Positions 34,294 through 44,539 of a DNA stretch of 64,000 nt are shown one piece after another. The DNA is from Agrypnia vestita. Taxonomy: Eukaryota; Arthropoda; Insecta; Trichoptera; Phryganeidae. The position numbers and the translations under genes were made by a program. The stretch is taken from positions 158,536 through 222,535 of the forward strand of contig JADDOH010004230.1 of NCBI GenBank assembly GCA_016648135.1. The letters are read 5' to 3'. Positions within the stretch are counted from its first letter, which is position 1; each line of letters opens with the position of its first letter. A model generated the notes under the pieces. The model was not told the origin of the DNA, did not search any database, and was given only the letters and a program-made list of their open reading frames with translations.

Positions 34294-34524
34294 AATTTAA
34301 AAAATATGTTTTACTTTACTTTGTAATACACACACAATATGAGTTATTAAATTACAAGTATAGTTTCGAGAGGAGCAGTCCCTTTCATCATCAGGTATAG
34401 ATAATATCAGTTATTATCTATATACAGTTATTATCTATCTATAATAACAGTTATTATCTATGATAATTTAATAACTCATATTGTGTGTTTATTACAAAGT
34501 AAAGTAAAACATACTTTTTAAATT
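34294..34524. repeat. Inverted repeat with 61-bp arms enclosing a hammerhead-like core
   Basis: Arms 34294-34354 and 34464-34524 are reverse complements with two mismatches. The 109-base loop holds the hammerhead-like core at 34364-34394 and several 'ttattatctat' repeats (34405-34460). Noncoding; probably a rearranged terminal piece of a Penelope-like element. Confidence 0.85.
34364..34394 (-). ncRNA. Hammerhead-ribozyme-like core, boxes intact
   Basis: Minus strand: CTGATGA (34394-34388), a hairpin region with GAAAGGGA pairing imperfectly to TCCTCTC, then GAAA (34367-34364). Downstream 'acttgtaat' and 'attacaaagt' could form stem III and end in GTA. It sits in the loop of a 61-bp inverted repeat. 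Confidence 0.5.
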
Positions 34525-34609
34525 ATAATGTTGCACCACGAAGTATCTGTCAAATCTTTCAATGATATTAAGAATAAATTATCTCACCGCTCGCCCCTGC
34601 TATACACAA

Positions 34610-34740
34610 TGTAACGTTCACCAAATAACGATGAACATTACTTTGTGTAAAGTGATCACTTAGCTAGCCGTACGTGGTCATAGGCCAATACGTAGGTGAT
34701 ATCCAATCCACCTTCCCTTCTATAGTGTTCATCTACAGAA
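34610..34740 (-). repeat. Family F repeat, minus strand
   Basis: Complement of 'gtgtaaagtgatcacttagc' and flanks matches the F core 'taagtgatcactttacaca'. Diverged copy. Confidence 0.5.
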
Positions 34741-35018
34741 AAAAATGTTTGATGCTATAGCGTAAGTCTGGCGGTCGCTGGCTCTTGGAGAGACTCCTCG
34801 GCAGTGGTGGGGGGTAATGTGTTTGGTGGTGGTAAGGCCTCTGGTGATCGCCTATAAGACCAACAGCGTTCAACGGCTTGTATACAGAATAGCACAGAGT
34901 ATTCAGAAGGCCCCACTTTCTCAGTTTTTGTAGTCGGTAATAACGACTTGTATCAAATATTTGAAGTTTTTTTATATTTCCTCTGCCGGCAGTTAATGGT
35001 ACTATTTTGAACTCTGGC

Positions 35019-35275
35019 GATTACGCTGGGTGGAACAAGAAATGGTTTACGTCTTTGCTAAAACCTAGTTTATATCTATATTATATTTTTGTTGGTCCAC
35101 GGAGAGGCGGCGATAGCAACATGCGTTAAGCGGCCGATTCGAGTTTGCTGACCCGGGGTTCAAGCCCCATCTCCGGCCGTTTAATTTGGTTTTTAGGCGT
35201 GAATTCGAACGAAATTACGGATATTATACGAAGTTACGGGGACAGCGGGACGGATAACGAAATTGTTATGTTTGA
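35019..35275 (-). mobile_element. Helitron family H with tRNA-like segment
   Basis: Right edge is the 5' end TCAAACATAACAATTTCG on the minus strand; the left (3') hairpin end is decayed. On the plus strand the middle reads 'gatagcaacatgcgttaagc' (A-box-like) and 'ctgacccggggttcaagccc' (B box in a T-arm), a tRNA-like unit of about 75 bases. Confidence 0.65.
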
Positions 35276-35279
35276 TATA

Positions 35280-35810
35280 CGATGGTGCAATATCAGTTTT
35301 TAACACCCAACAGTTGTGTAGTAATGGCATATAAATAATTTTGAATCAAAATAGGTACAACAATATTTTGTTACACATATATGAATTGCAATGTCGGAAC
35401 TCCACAATTTCTTTGCGGTCGTAAAAAAAAACGTTTATTTGATGTCGAAGCGGTATTTATACAACGCGCAAACGAGTCATTGCAATCTCGAGTTTTGTCT
35501 AAAATATAAGTTTTTTATTAATATTATATTAAAAAAAGTAATAATAGTATTTTAAAAATTGGTAGAATTTTCAGTTTGTTTCACACACATATTGAAGAGT
35601 TCTAATTTGTAATATTAAATTAAAGTAATAATATTATAATTAATAATTATAGAAATATTGACATTTAACAGATGTCTGACGTTTCTATATTTTTTGAGTA
35701 TTTAGGTAACAGTCGCTAAATAACCATTTAGTTTTTTTTTAGAATACAGCCGTACTCGTTTACTTTTAAATAGCCATTAAACTAGTGCTAATTTGGACTA
35801 TTTCCGCAAT
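35280..35810. other. AT-rich intergenic DNA, no gene seen
   Basis: No gene or matching repeat recognised. Confidence 0.4.
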
Positions 35811-35814
35811 AAAA

Positions 35815-35990
35815 GTGGTAGCTCACTTTGCTGTGGAGGAATAATTTCGTCTCGGAGCCACTCTCGGATACTCCTGATGAAATTTGTTTTCTGCGCACGC
35901 GACGGCATTACCGTAAATGCTAAAACAATTATATGGGATGCCTAGCTATGCCGGTCTCCACATCGCACCTATCTGCCACACACACGTACA
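35815..35990. promoter_or_regulatory. GC-richer unique island
   Basis: Short complex stretch between AT-rich DNA and a retroelement tail. No coding frame. Candidate regulatory DNA, weak. Confidence 0.2.
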
Positions 35991-36029
35991 CAAACACCAC
36001 ACGGCTGTCATATCGGTCCAGCATATAGA

Positions 36030-36345
36030 TATAACTTACTTACTTACCACCACGCCATTTCTTCGTGGGAGTAAGCAGAGCGGACAGAGCGCCGTACTAT
36101 TCGCATGCAAGCTCGACGGTTGTTGAGAGAAACATGACTATCTTCCAGTATCTGGTTAATCTGGTTGTGCCCTCTAAACACTTGCGTTATATATCTTTCT
36201 TACCATTCATTCTTCGTTCATTCGCTCGACATGTCCAAACCACCTGAGCGACATTTTTTTTAATTCTATCAATATTGCTACGATCAGTTTTACATTAATT
36301 CTTGATATCTACATTCTTTACTCTATCAGAAATGGATTTGGCACA
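36030..36345 (-). pseudogene. Non-LTR reverse transcriptase tail with (TAAG)n end
   Basis: Left end holds 'acttacttacttacc' (complement of the tail repeat) and the complement of 'ggtttggacatgtcgagcga' matches the WFGHVER segment. Same family as 6750 and 14440, with deletions. Confidence 0.7.
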
Positions 36346-36589
36346 TACACGTCTGTGGTATCTCATCTTCACTGCATTCAGTCTACTTTAGTTCCTCTTC
36401 TGCCAGCTCCAGGTTTCACTTCAATACATCAGTATTGGCACCAGAATTCGATTAATGTTTTCGTATTTTTAATAGTTAAACATTAGATATTAATAAAATA
36501 TAATAAATATGTTATTCAATAAATACTATGCAGAATGATTTTTTCATGATACTATTAATATGATTAACAAGTCTTTTTTCCTCTTTTTA

Positions 36590-36700
36590 AACATTATTTT
36601 ACATTTTTTACATAGTTTACATCACTAATTTATTGAAAATATCAACATGTTTCGGGATCAATGGTCCCTTCATTAGGATACTACGTATACTAAAAATTAA
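36590..36700 (-). ncRNA. Hammerhead-like motif with one core change
   Basis: Minus strand CTAATGA (36676-36670) instead of CTGANGA, then a GGGA..TCCC stem with loop, then GAAA (36653-36650). Downstream 'acat' and 'atgt' flank a 20-odd base loop and end in GTA. The G-to-A change in the invariant box predicts loss of activity. Confidence 0.45.
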
Positions 36701-37390
36701 AAATCGAAATACAGTCATTAATAAAATAAAAAATATAAATATATGTGAGTGAATAAATAATTAAGTATCTACTAAAATGTTTATGATGTATTGTTGTATT
36801 ATAAAACAAATTATCTTATTACCGGCACCTATACCTAGAATTCATAAGCTCGGGAACGAATTCAGTCTCGTTGATATATTCCATTGTTTAATGCACAAAC
36901 AAGTGAAATGTTTTAATGCTGTATTGAAACAATGGTATAATTGATTAAGACATTAAGTTGATCGTTCTGTGTTGCTCAATTTTATTGACAATTTTTTTTG
37001 CGCCTATAATGTATGAACTTTACTGTATTTAAATTGCACAAATGGAAAGAAAAACACTTGTTTTAGTTCTACATTTTTAGTTTAAAACAATTGTTCTTCT
37101 TTCCATATGTGTGGTTATGGAGTCCTATAAACTTATCTTCGAAGCAATAAACTTATTTAAATTGCATTTATTTGCATACGCCTGCGTATATTGTACAGTA
37201 TATAACAGAACTGGTCCACAATACCTTACATAGATTCAAGCCTAAATTATGAATCAAAAATGTTCAAGCAACAATGTCGTAATAATAGTAGTTATGAAGA
37301 TAATCTAGATTCAATTTTCGATTTTTTCGTTGTAGATTTCAGTTTGTTTTAAATCAAATATACTTAAAAAAATTCATCAAAATATAATGG

Positions 37391-37550
37391 GCTAGTGAGC
37401 ATGACACTGGCTTCTCATACCGCGGGTTCCAGGTTCGATTCCTGGTAAGGTCACGATTAATCTGTCTGATTTACTCAAGCCTGGGTATTTGTTAAGTATT
37501 TCGCTTCTGTAATTTAGCCTCTTGGCCTGTTGAAGCGTAAAAAAATAAAA
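37391..37550 (+). repeat. tRNA-derived SINE, family S1
   Basis: A box CTAGTGAGCATGAC-like, B box GGTTCGATTCC, body 'gatttactcaagcctggg' and 'ctcttggcctgttgaagcg' with an A-rich tail. Confidence 0.8.
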
Positions 37551-37639
37551 TAATGTAAGAACGCTGTGTATTTAATACAATAATGTAAAAAGCCGTGAAG
37601 GCGTTAACTAATTAAACGTAATAATCAAGATATATTATA

Positions 37640-37775
37640 GATGTCTCATGGAGACGAAGCTACTTTTTATATGATAAAGTAGGTATTGGTGTAAAGTCTC
37701 TTTGGGTGTTTATAGGACTTACGATCCATCGTGCGGCTGGCTTAAGTGATCACTTTACACAATGTAATGATATCT
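37640..37775 (+). repeat. Family F repeat
   Basis: Has 'ggagacgaagctacttttta', 'aaagtaggtattgg', 'tttgggtgtttataggactt' and 'cttaagtgatcactttacac'. Noncoding. Confidence 0.65.
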
Positions 37776-38034
37776 GTACTTGTATATGCCTTGGTTGCTT
37801 GGGGATGACAAATTTCAACCACAGTTGACGGTAGTAAAATACAGATCACACAAATTGTGCAAATTTAACACATATACAACTATCGAAGTTTTGATAGATT
37901 TGATAGAGTGTCGGAGACTATAGAAAGCCGACCCATACGAACCGTTACCTTCATAAGAATTCCCACCATCATCCAACACAGAAGAGAGGTCTTGTTAACA
38001 CGTTGGCTACGAGGACAAAAATGATATCTTCTTT

Positions 38035-38255
38035 TCCTAGTGTCGTGTCCCCCCAGCGTTAAATATCACTTGAGAATACATCTCCCTGTCTCTAGCGGCT
38101 CTAAACAGCTCTTTCACCATCCTTAAAAGGATATGCCAAGACGAATATCTATAGGAGGTGGCAAAAAAACACTGCACTGCACCGGAAGGCAATGGTAACC
38201 AGAGACGAAAGATGATACAGCAAATCATAACAGCGAATCGCCCAGGAAAAAACAT
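38035..38255 (-). pseudogene. Non-LTR reverse transcriptase tail fragment
   Basis: Minus frame reads MVKELFRAARDREMYSQVIF then NAGGTRH, matching the EELFRTALDRETFSQMIADV end of the copy at 13534. Upstream part not alignable by eye. Confidence 0.6.
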
Positions 38256-38649
38256 ATAGAAGCTGAGTGCAAAGACTTCGCCTTTCTATATTTTGTTCGA
38301 AGTTTTAAGGACAGAATTGCCAGAGCTCTCAAAAAAAAGAGAGATCAAGATGGTATTTGGAACTAACTCAAATGTTAAGGGCCTGTTGAGATTAGCAAAG
38401 GATCGAAACAGCTTAGATAAAGTACACGTGGGACAATTTACACAATTTCCAAAGGGGTTGATGAGCACAAACGGACATGCAAACTCGGCCATCCAGGAAA
38501 ATCAGTACTGGTTGAGCATTTTTTGGATATCGATTAACCACCATCAGCCAGAAGCAATACTGTCTAAGATTCAATCAACTAAAATACAAATTATTAATTT
38601 TTTGATACTCAACACATTTACTAAATACTTTATTATGCATTTATAAATG

Positions 38650-39190
38650 GCATATTTACAAAATACACTATTTAAACAGTACAAAAAACAGCTACTTTAA
38701 CACAGACGAAGCACCAGTAAAGTACCCATGTCTTTCTTGACTGAATAATCTACTATGCAAATTCAATACGAAGTACCCCGTAAATAAGAATATTTTTTTG
38801 TAACTAAATAATAATATGCATAATAATATATTTTTAATCAACTTTTTCAATAAATCATGATGAATATTACAAAAACAGACATTGAATCCAGAGAATCATT
38901 TTTATAAATTTGTGTTCTATAAAAAACTCATTCTTCTGGTTCTGAAATGTTCATGAACAATGATAAAACATATTTCTTCTCAACGTAGCGATTAATAGTG
39001 CTGAATATGGGAGAAAAAATCCAACAGGAAATTAAATACCATTCTTATTGTGTGAATTTTTTTAGAAGATATAAACGATTTATCACATTTTAAATTATAA
39101 TTAATATGTTTAGTAATTATACAATATGATAATATAAAATGTGTCCTCTAATTCCTAGATTCTAAAATGCAAGAGAAAAATTTTATTTTA
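38650..39190. other. AT-rich intergenic DNA, no gene seen
   Basis: No gene or matching repeat recognised. Confidence 0.4.
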
Positions 39191-39204
39191 TTTTATTTAT
39201 ATTA

Positions 39205-39250
39205 GATGCTAGCTGTTCATACCCGACGTCGCACGGGTTAAATATTAAAC
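39205..39250 (-). mobile_element. Helitron-type 3' end remnant
   Basis: Minus strand reads 'aacccgtgcgacgtcgggta' then 'tgaacagctagc', a GC hairpin followed by CTAG, the style of insect Helitron 3' ends. Only the terminus is visible. Confidence 0.4.
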
Positions 39251-39340
39251 TAAACATAAGTTTGTGGGAGGAAACAAAGGTTCCATTGTTTTGCAAAGCC
39301 TCTAATGAAAACAATGTTTCCATATAATCTAGGTTGGGAT

Positions 39341-39868
39341 TAGGGAATGCAATCCTGAGTCGGGATGCCCTTTCGGGATCCCTCGAGATTAGAATTTACA
39401 ATCCCGCGGGATCCCTATGGATAGGGATCCCGAAGACTTTTGTGTTTTTTTTTTGTTTATAGAGCTGAATAGCAATTAACGACAACGCCTTGCTTTTTTA
39501 TATCAGCATATTTAATAAAATATTCATTATTAATCTTTGCTTTCAAGTTTTTGTAGGCGTTTACCAAGCAGCAATCAGTTGATGCAGTAGAGTTAGTAAT
39601 AGTTTTTATTACTATATTAGGTTGATAAAATACAGCAAATATTATTTAAAGCAATTTTCATCATTTGAATGTTACATGAACATAAGTTTTAAGTACTTAC
39701 TAAAAGCTCTATAGACATACACAATCAAACATACAAAACAAAAAAAATGCTGAGCAGTCCCGATAATCCCGATAATCTCGTCCGATTTTTCGGTTCGAAA
39801 TTGATCTCGTAAAATGCCTCGAGATCTCGCGGGATTCCGATCTCGCGGGATTGGGATTGCATTCCCTA
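39341..39868. mobile_element. hAT-type MITE, copy 2, with perfect target duplication
   Basis: TAGGGAATGCAATCC at the left and ATTGCATTCCCTA at the right, flanked on both sides by the 8-bp duplication GTTGGGAT (39333-39340 and 39869-39876). Eight-base duplications and these ends fit the hAT superfamily. 528 bp, noncoding, with subterminal 'cgggatccc' and 'ataatcccgataatctcg' repeats that may bind transposase. Confidence 0.92.
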
Positions 39869-40073
39869 GTTGGGATGGATGGGGGTGTCTAGGGGAGAAG
39901 TGTGGCCTATGTTTTCTTCCGGGTCCCAAAGAATATGTACAGATTTGCAAAAAAAATATATAAAGGGGAGGAAGAGGGGTAAAGGGAGAGGGAAAAATTT
40001 TCGCCTATGTTACCCGCGCAAACAGAATTTATATATATATGGATTATTTGATTACAGTATGATAGGGGAATCA

Positions 40074-40356
40074 TCAAACGTAATAATTTCGTTGCTGTTC
40101 GTCTGTTCGTCCATCCGTCTGTCTGTCCGTCCATCCGTCCGTAACTTCGTGTAACGTTCGTTATTTCGGTCGAATTCACGGCTAAAAAAAACAAATTAAA
40201 CGGCCGAAGATGGGGCTTGAACCCCGGACCAGCAAACCCGAATTGGCCGCTTAACGCATGCTCTCCGTGGGCCGCCAAAAATATACTATAAATATATACT
40301 AGGGCTGAGGAAAGACGCGAACCAATGTTCCGACATTTTTGACGGGTTGCATCTAG
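40074..40356 (+). mobile_element. Helitron family H with tRNA-like segment
   Basis: Begins TCAAACGTAATAATTTCG after an A, ends 'gacatttttgacgggttgca' then TCTAG before a T. The plus strand has 'gatggggcttgaaccccgga', complement of a tRNA T-arm with B box. Upstream 'ccgtctgtctgtccgtccat' is the CYGTC-rich hallmark of the family. Confidence 0.75.
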
Positions 40357-40359
40357 TCA

Positions 40360-41500
40360 GATTGTTGTCTAGTCAGTCAGTTGTAACAATAAATCTTTTA
40401 GGTTTGTTTTATTTTTTAATGCTACCTCTAACAAAATAGAACTGCTCGTATTTAGAGAAGGAAAATTATAAATTATAATTATTAGGTTGTTTAGAAAATT
40501 ACATAAAATTATATTTACTTAAATTTGATGGTTCGTCCAGAAATGGTAGCTCCGCTCCATGCTTGGTTAAGTTTGCATGCTATTTCAGATGTACAATGAT
40601 AAAATTTAAATTCATGCATAAAACTACATGTGATTCTTCATTTTTAATTCCTTTTTTAAATTAACAAAATGATGCAAAAAAAAAATCTGACTCTACAAAT
40701 AATTATAACAGAATATCAAATAGCAAAGATCGTCCAAAAAGACACATATAATCGGAAAAATGTTTTCCGAACTACTTAATATTAAATCAAAATAAAAATA
40801 TCTCATTTATATCAGCTTTTCAGTGACTGAAAAGTAACGATATTTTCTGAAAAATCATAATGATATGAATTTATTAATTGGTCGTATAATAGTATAAATT
40901 GAGTAATTACTGAGAGCATTTATGAAAGAAATTTCTTAATAATCACATGAAATAAATAATAACAAATATTGTTATTATTTATTTTTATAAATTAATAAAT
41001 GATTTTACCATTAAATTTGAATAATTCGGGAAAAAGAATGAGAATTTATTTTAAACATACCTATAAATACTTATTTAAAGCATGGGTATTAAAAATACAT
41101 ATCAAACGCCACGTTACTCCCAATTCAAAACTTATAAAAATATTGCATTTAAGAGTAAATTTGCGACAAAATGGCTTAATTAAACGTCACTATTGACCAA
41201 ATCTTTGAAAAATTTGAAGCGATGCTACTACTACAATGCTTAAAAGAAAAATTGCTCTAAATTTTCTCAAAATTAATAATTACATTAAAAACTATCATTA
41301 AAAAAATACAATCTTTCATAAATAAGATTTTTGACATGTAGTGAATAGAGTGTATAGAAGGAAAATATCTAAAAGAATTTATAAATAATATAAAAAACAA
41401 AATATATTTAATATCTAAAAGGATTTAAAAAGTGACATTAAAAATGAATACAGAATTATTCAACAAGAAGTTAGAGACTAAAACAGAAATGTTTTGAAAA
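40360..41500. other. AT-rich intergenic DNA, no gene seen
   Basis: No coding or repeat match. Confidence 0.4.
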
Positions 41501-41509
41501 AATCATGTT

Positions 41510-42080
41510 CTAAGCTAGTGGGTATGGTGCATGCATGCGTTATTTTTGCACTCTCAGTGAAATAGTACTGACGACAATTTTTTTGGAATTTGTAAACGAC
41601 GTTTATGGCCACCCTTCACACAAGACCTGAGACCAGAATGGTATATACGCGGCAGATATATCCCAGAAATTTCAGAGCGACCGTGAAAACGTGAGAATAT
41701 TTTTGTCGCCAATTTGTTAAGCAAATTGCCCCAGAAAACGGTCGGCTTGTAAAGTTACGTATTGCTTAATGGTTAACACGGATGGCCAGCATTTGCGGAA
41801 CCAGAACGGTGCTCCAGTCCTTAAAGTTTGAATTAAAAGTCCATCAACTCAGATAAAGTCGTGACCAAACTCCGCGCAGACGGTAAGTGGGTTTTTTGCG
41901 CAATAAATTAAGGATAATCGAAGGTCAATTAGAATGTTTTTACAATGGTGGCAGAGCGGAATGGGGCAGCGACGCGGATGTAACGCCATATCACACGGGA
42001 CGTGTCACCATCCGGTGCCGGAGTCCACATTTACATGGCGATGCTCATTAAACACCCATTGTTCCATGACTTGATGATTT
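41510..42080. promoter_or_regulatory. GC-richer unique island, candidate regulatory region
   Basis: Repeat-free complex sequence with 'gcgcaataaattaagg', 'ttgcttaatggttaac' and 'gtcaattagaatg', words that fit Hox and other homeodomain sites. No coding frame with splice support. Confidence 0.3.
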
Positions 42081-42279
42081 TCTGCATTCAAAAAACTATT
42101 TCCCTTCGAAACGTACGTGAATCCATTCCTCCTCACATAATACAACTTCCACAAATGAAGACTAAATTTGGACAAAGACACATTCTTTACCTACAACCAA
42201 TATTAACAACATTTTAGATTCCAATACAACCCAAAAATAAATATAAATGACTGTGTATCCACGAGGAAGAATTGTTTCA

Positions 42280-42465
42280 GTGCTTGTATAACAAAGTGGC
42301 TCGAAAGCGAATTAGAGGTAGGTCCTGTTAAAAGCCTCAAAAATCTTAGAACATGTACGATAAGATGTATGAATGTAGCCGAAGCAAAAGTAGATACCAA
42401 ATACTAAAATAGAAGAATGTGGCGTTCTATCCTCTTTGCCTACTCGTGTGGGGAAATGCATGTTG
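42280..42465 (+). pseudogene. Non-LTR reverse transcriptase tail, diverged
   Basis: Plus strand 'aaagcgaattagaggtaggt' (R.RGR), 'gtatgaatgtagccgaagca' and 'agaatgtggcgttctatcct' parallel the RGRP, MNV.EA and VWRSIL parts of the 6750 family. Many changes. Confidence 0.6.
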
Positions 42466-42599
42466 GTTAGTTTATTAGTCATTATTTTTATTAAAATGTG
42501 ATTAATATTATTTCAGTACCTATTCATTAAACAAATTAAACATTAAATTAATCTATGTATTATACTATTATATTGCTATAGTAAAAAAATATACTACTA

Positions 42600-42750
42600 C
42601 TATCAGTGGTCGATTGTGCAGTACCATGGGTAAAATATCGACCCGTAGTAGGTCGGGGGCTCGAGTCTGACTCCAGTAAGTTAGTTCGATGTTCACACAC
42701 AGAATATAAGCTTATTGACGTTTACTGAAGATTAAAAAAAAATATATGTA
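42600..42750 (+). repeat. SINE family S2, diverged
   Basis: Head 'gtggtcgattgtgcagtacc' and 'gggggctcgagtctgactcc', then 'aagttagt' and 'aagcttatt'. Weakly tRNA-like. Confidence 0.4.
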
Positions 42751-42774
42751 TAAGCATGTGTCGGGTTAGACGTC

Positions 42775-42995
42775 ATTATCGGCCGGTTTCTATCTACTGC
42801 AGGATAATGGCTTCTCCTAACATCTCCCACTTTCTCTATTATTCGCCGCAGTTTTTATCAGTCCAGCGGATTTTAGGGCGACCTGTCGGCCTTTTGATTC
42901 CCTCGGGTGCCATTAGATGACGGCACTCGTCCAGCGACTGTTCGTTCACCGAGAGATACGGCCTGCCCGTTGGCATTTCATCTGCTCGAAGCAGT
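42775..42995 (-). pseudogene. Retroelement reverse transcriptase tail (RPTGRPKIRWTD)
   Basis: The minus frame is open from about 42990 to 42840 and reads ADEMPTGRPYLSVNEQSLDE, CRHLMAPEGIKR and PTGRPKIRWTDKNCGE. The GRP..RW.D block marks the basic C-terminal tail of insect non-LTR reverse transcriptases. A different family from the two above. Both ends are lost. Confidence 0.6.
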
Positions 42996-43140
42996 ACATT
43001 ATATCGACTGCACTTGTCTGTTTGGGTTAGACATGATATGCAGGTGATAATTTATTTGCTGACTCGATAAATCCGCGATGATAAAGCCGCGCAGACAAAG
43101 CCGCGAATTAAAAATAAATATTAGATTAGGGTAGGTAAGA

Positions 43141-43155
43141 TTAGGTTAGGTTAGG
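43141..43155 (+). repeat. Three TTAGG units
   Basis: TTAGG three times in a row, the insect telomere unit, preceded by degenerate 'ttagattagggtaggtaaga'. Too short to be telomeric. Confidence 0.6.
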
Positions 43156-43429
43156 TTCTACATTGTTTTTTTGGTATTGGCAATAGAAATTGTCCAGATA
43201 TAGCGAAGTTTCTGATGTAATTATAATATACCTAATAAGATTGATGAACTGCTGCCTATAAAATAAATAAATAAAACATTTATTTCATTTTATAATTTTG
43301 ATACGCGCGGCAATGTCGGATCGACAAGTGTAAAATAGACTGCACTGCGCGGCTTTGTTTTCAGAGTGCCTCTTAATTACATATATGGGCACCCCCAAAG
43401 TAAACCAAAGTTACGGACCTGAAACATCA

Positions 43430-43910
43430 AAGACGCGCGGTAAATCAGAATGAACGTGAAAATCAGAAAATCATGCTTGCCGTGGTATGATTGCCATAAT
43501 AATGGGTATTGGTTTTAGATCGTCTAAATACGTCTTCCTAGGTTGGATGTGGATTCCTAGGTGGATTAAGAGTCCATCTATTTGGGAGCGCTGATCACGA
43601 ACACTGGTGACTGTGGGCGGGGAATCCCAAGACCGAACCATCCACCTATAGTTGCTGTGAACCGGCTGCAGAGAACGATGACATCAGACAAGCAACTAAA
43701 ATTTCGTTGGTTCACATCGTCTTTCAATCTTCACGTGTGGTCAGTCCGTAATTAGAAAGACGTGCACTGCTATAGTTACGTTACATGACCCGTGCACAGT
43801 ACGACAAACGAATTCCTCAATAGGCATGATGACAGATTTTGAAATAACATTCTATGTTGTACGCAAATAATTGCATTTTCATCTACATATTTTTAATTTC
43901 GCCCAAAAAC
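43430..43910. promoter_or_regulatory. GC-richer unique DNA upstream of the CRE cluster
   Basis: Repeat-free complex DNA without a clear coding frame. It leads into the candidate promoter at 43915-44052. Confidence 0.25.
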
Positions 43911-43914
43911 GCCC

Positions 43915-44052
43915 GCAGCTGTCATTTCGTCTACGTGACGTCGAGCCTCAGTAAACATTGCATTGTGTCTATGGCAACGGTTCAAAGACACGGTGATGGG
44001 TACTGAGGCGTGACGTCATTCGCTCTGTCCGGTGTTTTAGTTAAAATGGCGG
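43915..44052 (+). promoter_or_regulatory. Candidate promoter: CRE-like sites and X-box half
   Basis: Contains 'gtgacgtcg' (43935-43943), a full palindromic CRE TGACGTCA (44011-44018), an RFX X-box-like 'gtctatggcaac' (43967-43978), and 'aaaatggcgg' (44043-44052) that combines a good start context with a YY1/Pho-like core. Such a cluster is typical of a proximal promoter. No TATA. Direction is inferred from the open frame that follows. Confidence 0.35.
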
Positions 44053-44291
44053 ATTGCACAATTTTATACTTTTATTTTATTGAAAATCTTATCAATCTCA
44101 ATGTGTTTATTAAAACTGGATCATTTTTTAGAATCCTTTCAAAATATTTTCTTCTCCGAAATCACTTATTCTTTAATTCTTTAATACTGTCATCATGCTA
44201 TTCTGAAACAATTGCAACGATGGCGAGCTCTGTTTACGATAGTATAAAAAATATTCTTCCAGATTGTCAGCCATATTATCCCTCAAGATGA
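44046..44291 (+). CDS. Possible short protein or first exon, 81 residues
   Basis: Opens at AAAATGG with MADCTILYFYFIENLINLNV and runs to a stop at 44289-44291. It is AT-rich, hydrophobic in its first half and ends in SIKNILPDCQPYYPSR. It follows the CRE cluster directly. I recognise no family; the true exon may end earlier at a donor. A retroelement tail lies just downstream (44290-44400), so a chance frame is quite possible. Confidence 0.25.
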   Translation: MADCTILYFYFIENLINLNVFIKTGSFFRILSKYFLLRNHLFFNSLILSSCYSETIATMASSVYDSIKNILPDCQPYYPSR

Positions 44292-44402
44292 CAGACAGCC
44301 TAGAAAAGAAAATTATTCTGGGTACGACTTTGGGAAGAAGAAGATCTAGAGGAGTACCATAACACTGGATGGATGCATTGCAGCAGAAAAATCGTTCATA
44401 AC
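44292..44402 (+). pseudogene. Retroelement tail fragment
   Basis: Plus frame reads SLEKKIILGTTLGRRRSRGV then P, stop, HWMDALQQKNRS, fitting the 'LEK.I.LG...G.RR.GRP..RW.D' C-terminal tail of insect non-LTR reverse transcriptases. Degraded. Confidence 0.5.
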
Positions 44403-44539
44403 TAGTGTTACGGACGATTTTTTGGTCATGGCACTTGAAGGACGTGCTGTTAAATAATTAAGAATATTCTCATGTTTTCATGACCGTTCAAAATCATCTG
44501 ATGCAGTCGGCTTTGTCTTTGGATATTCTTTTTTAGCCG

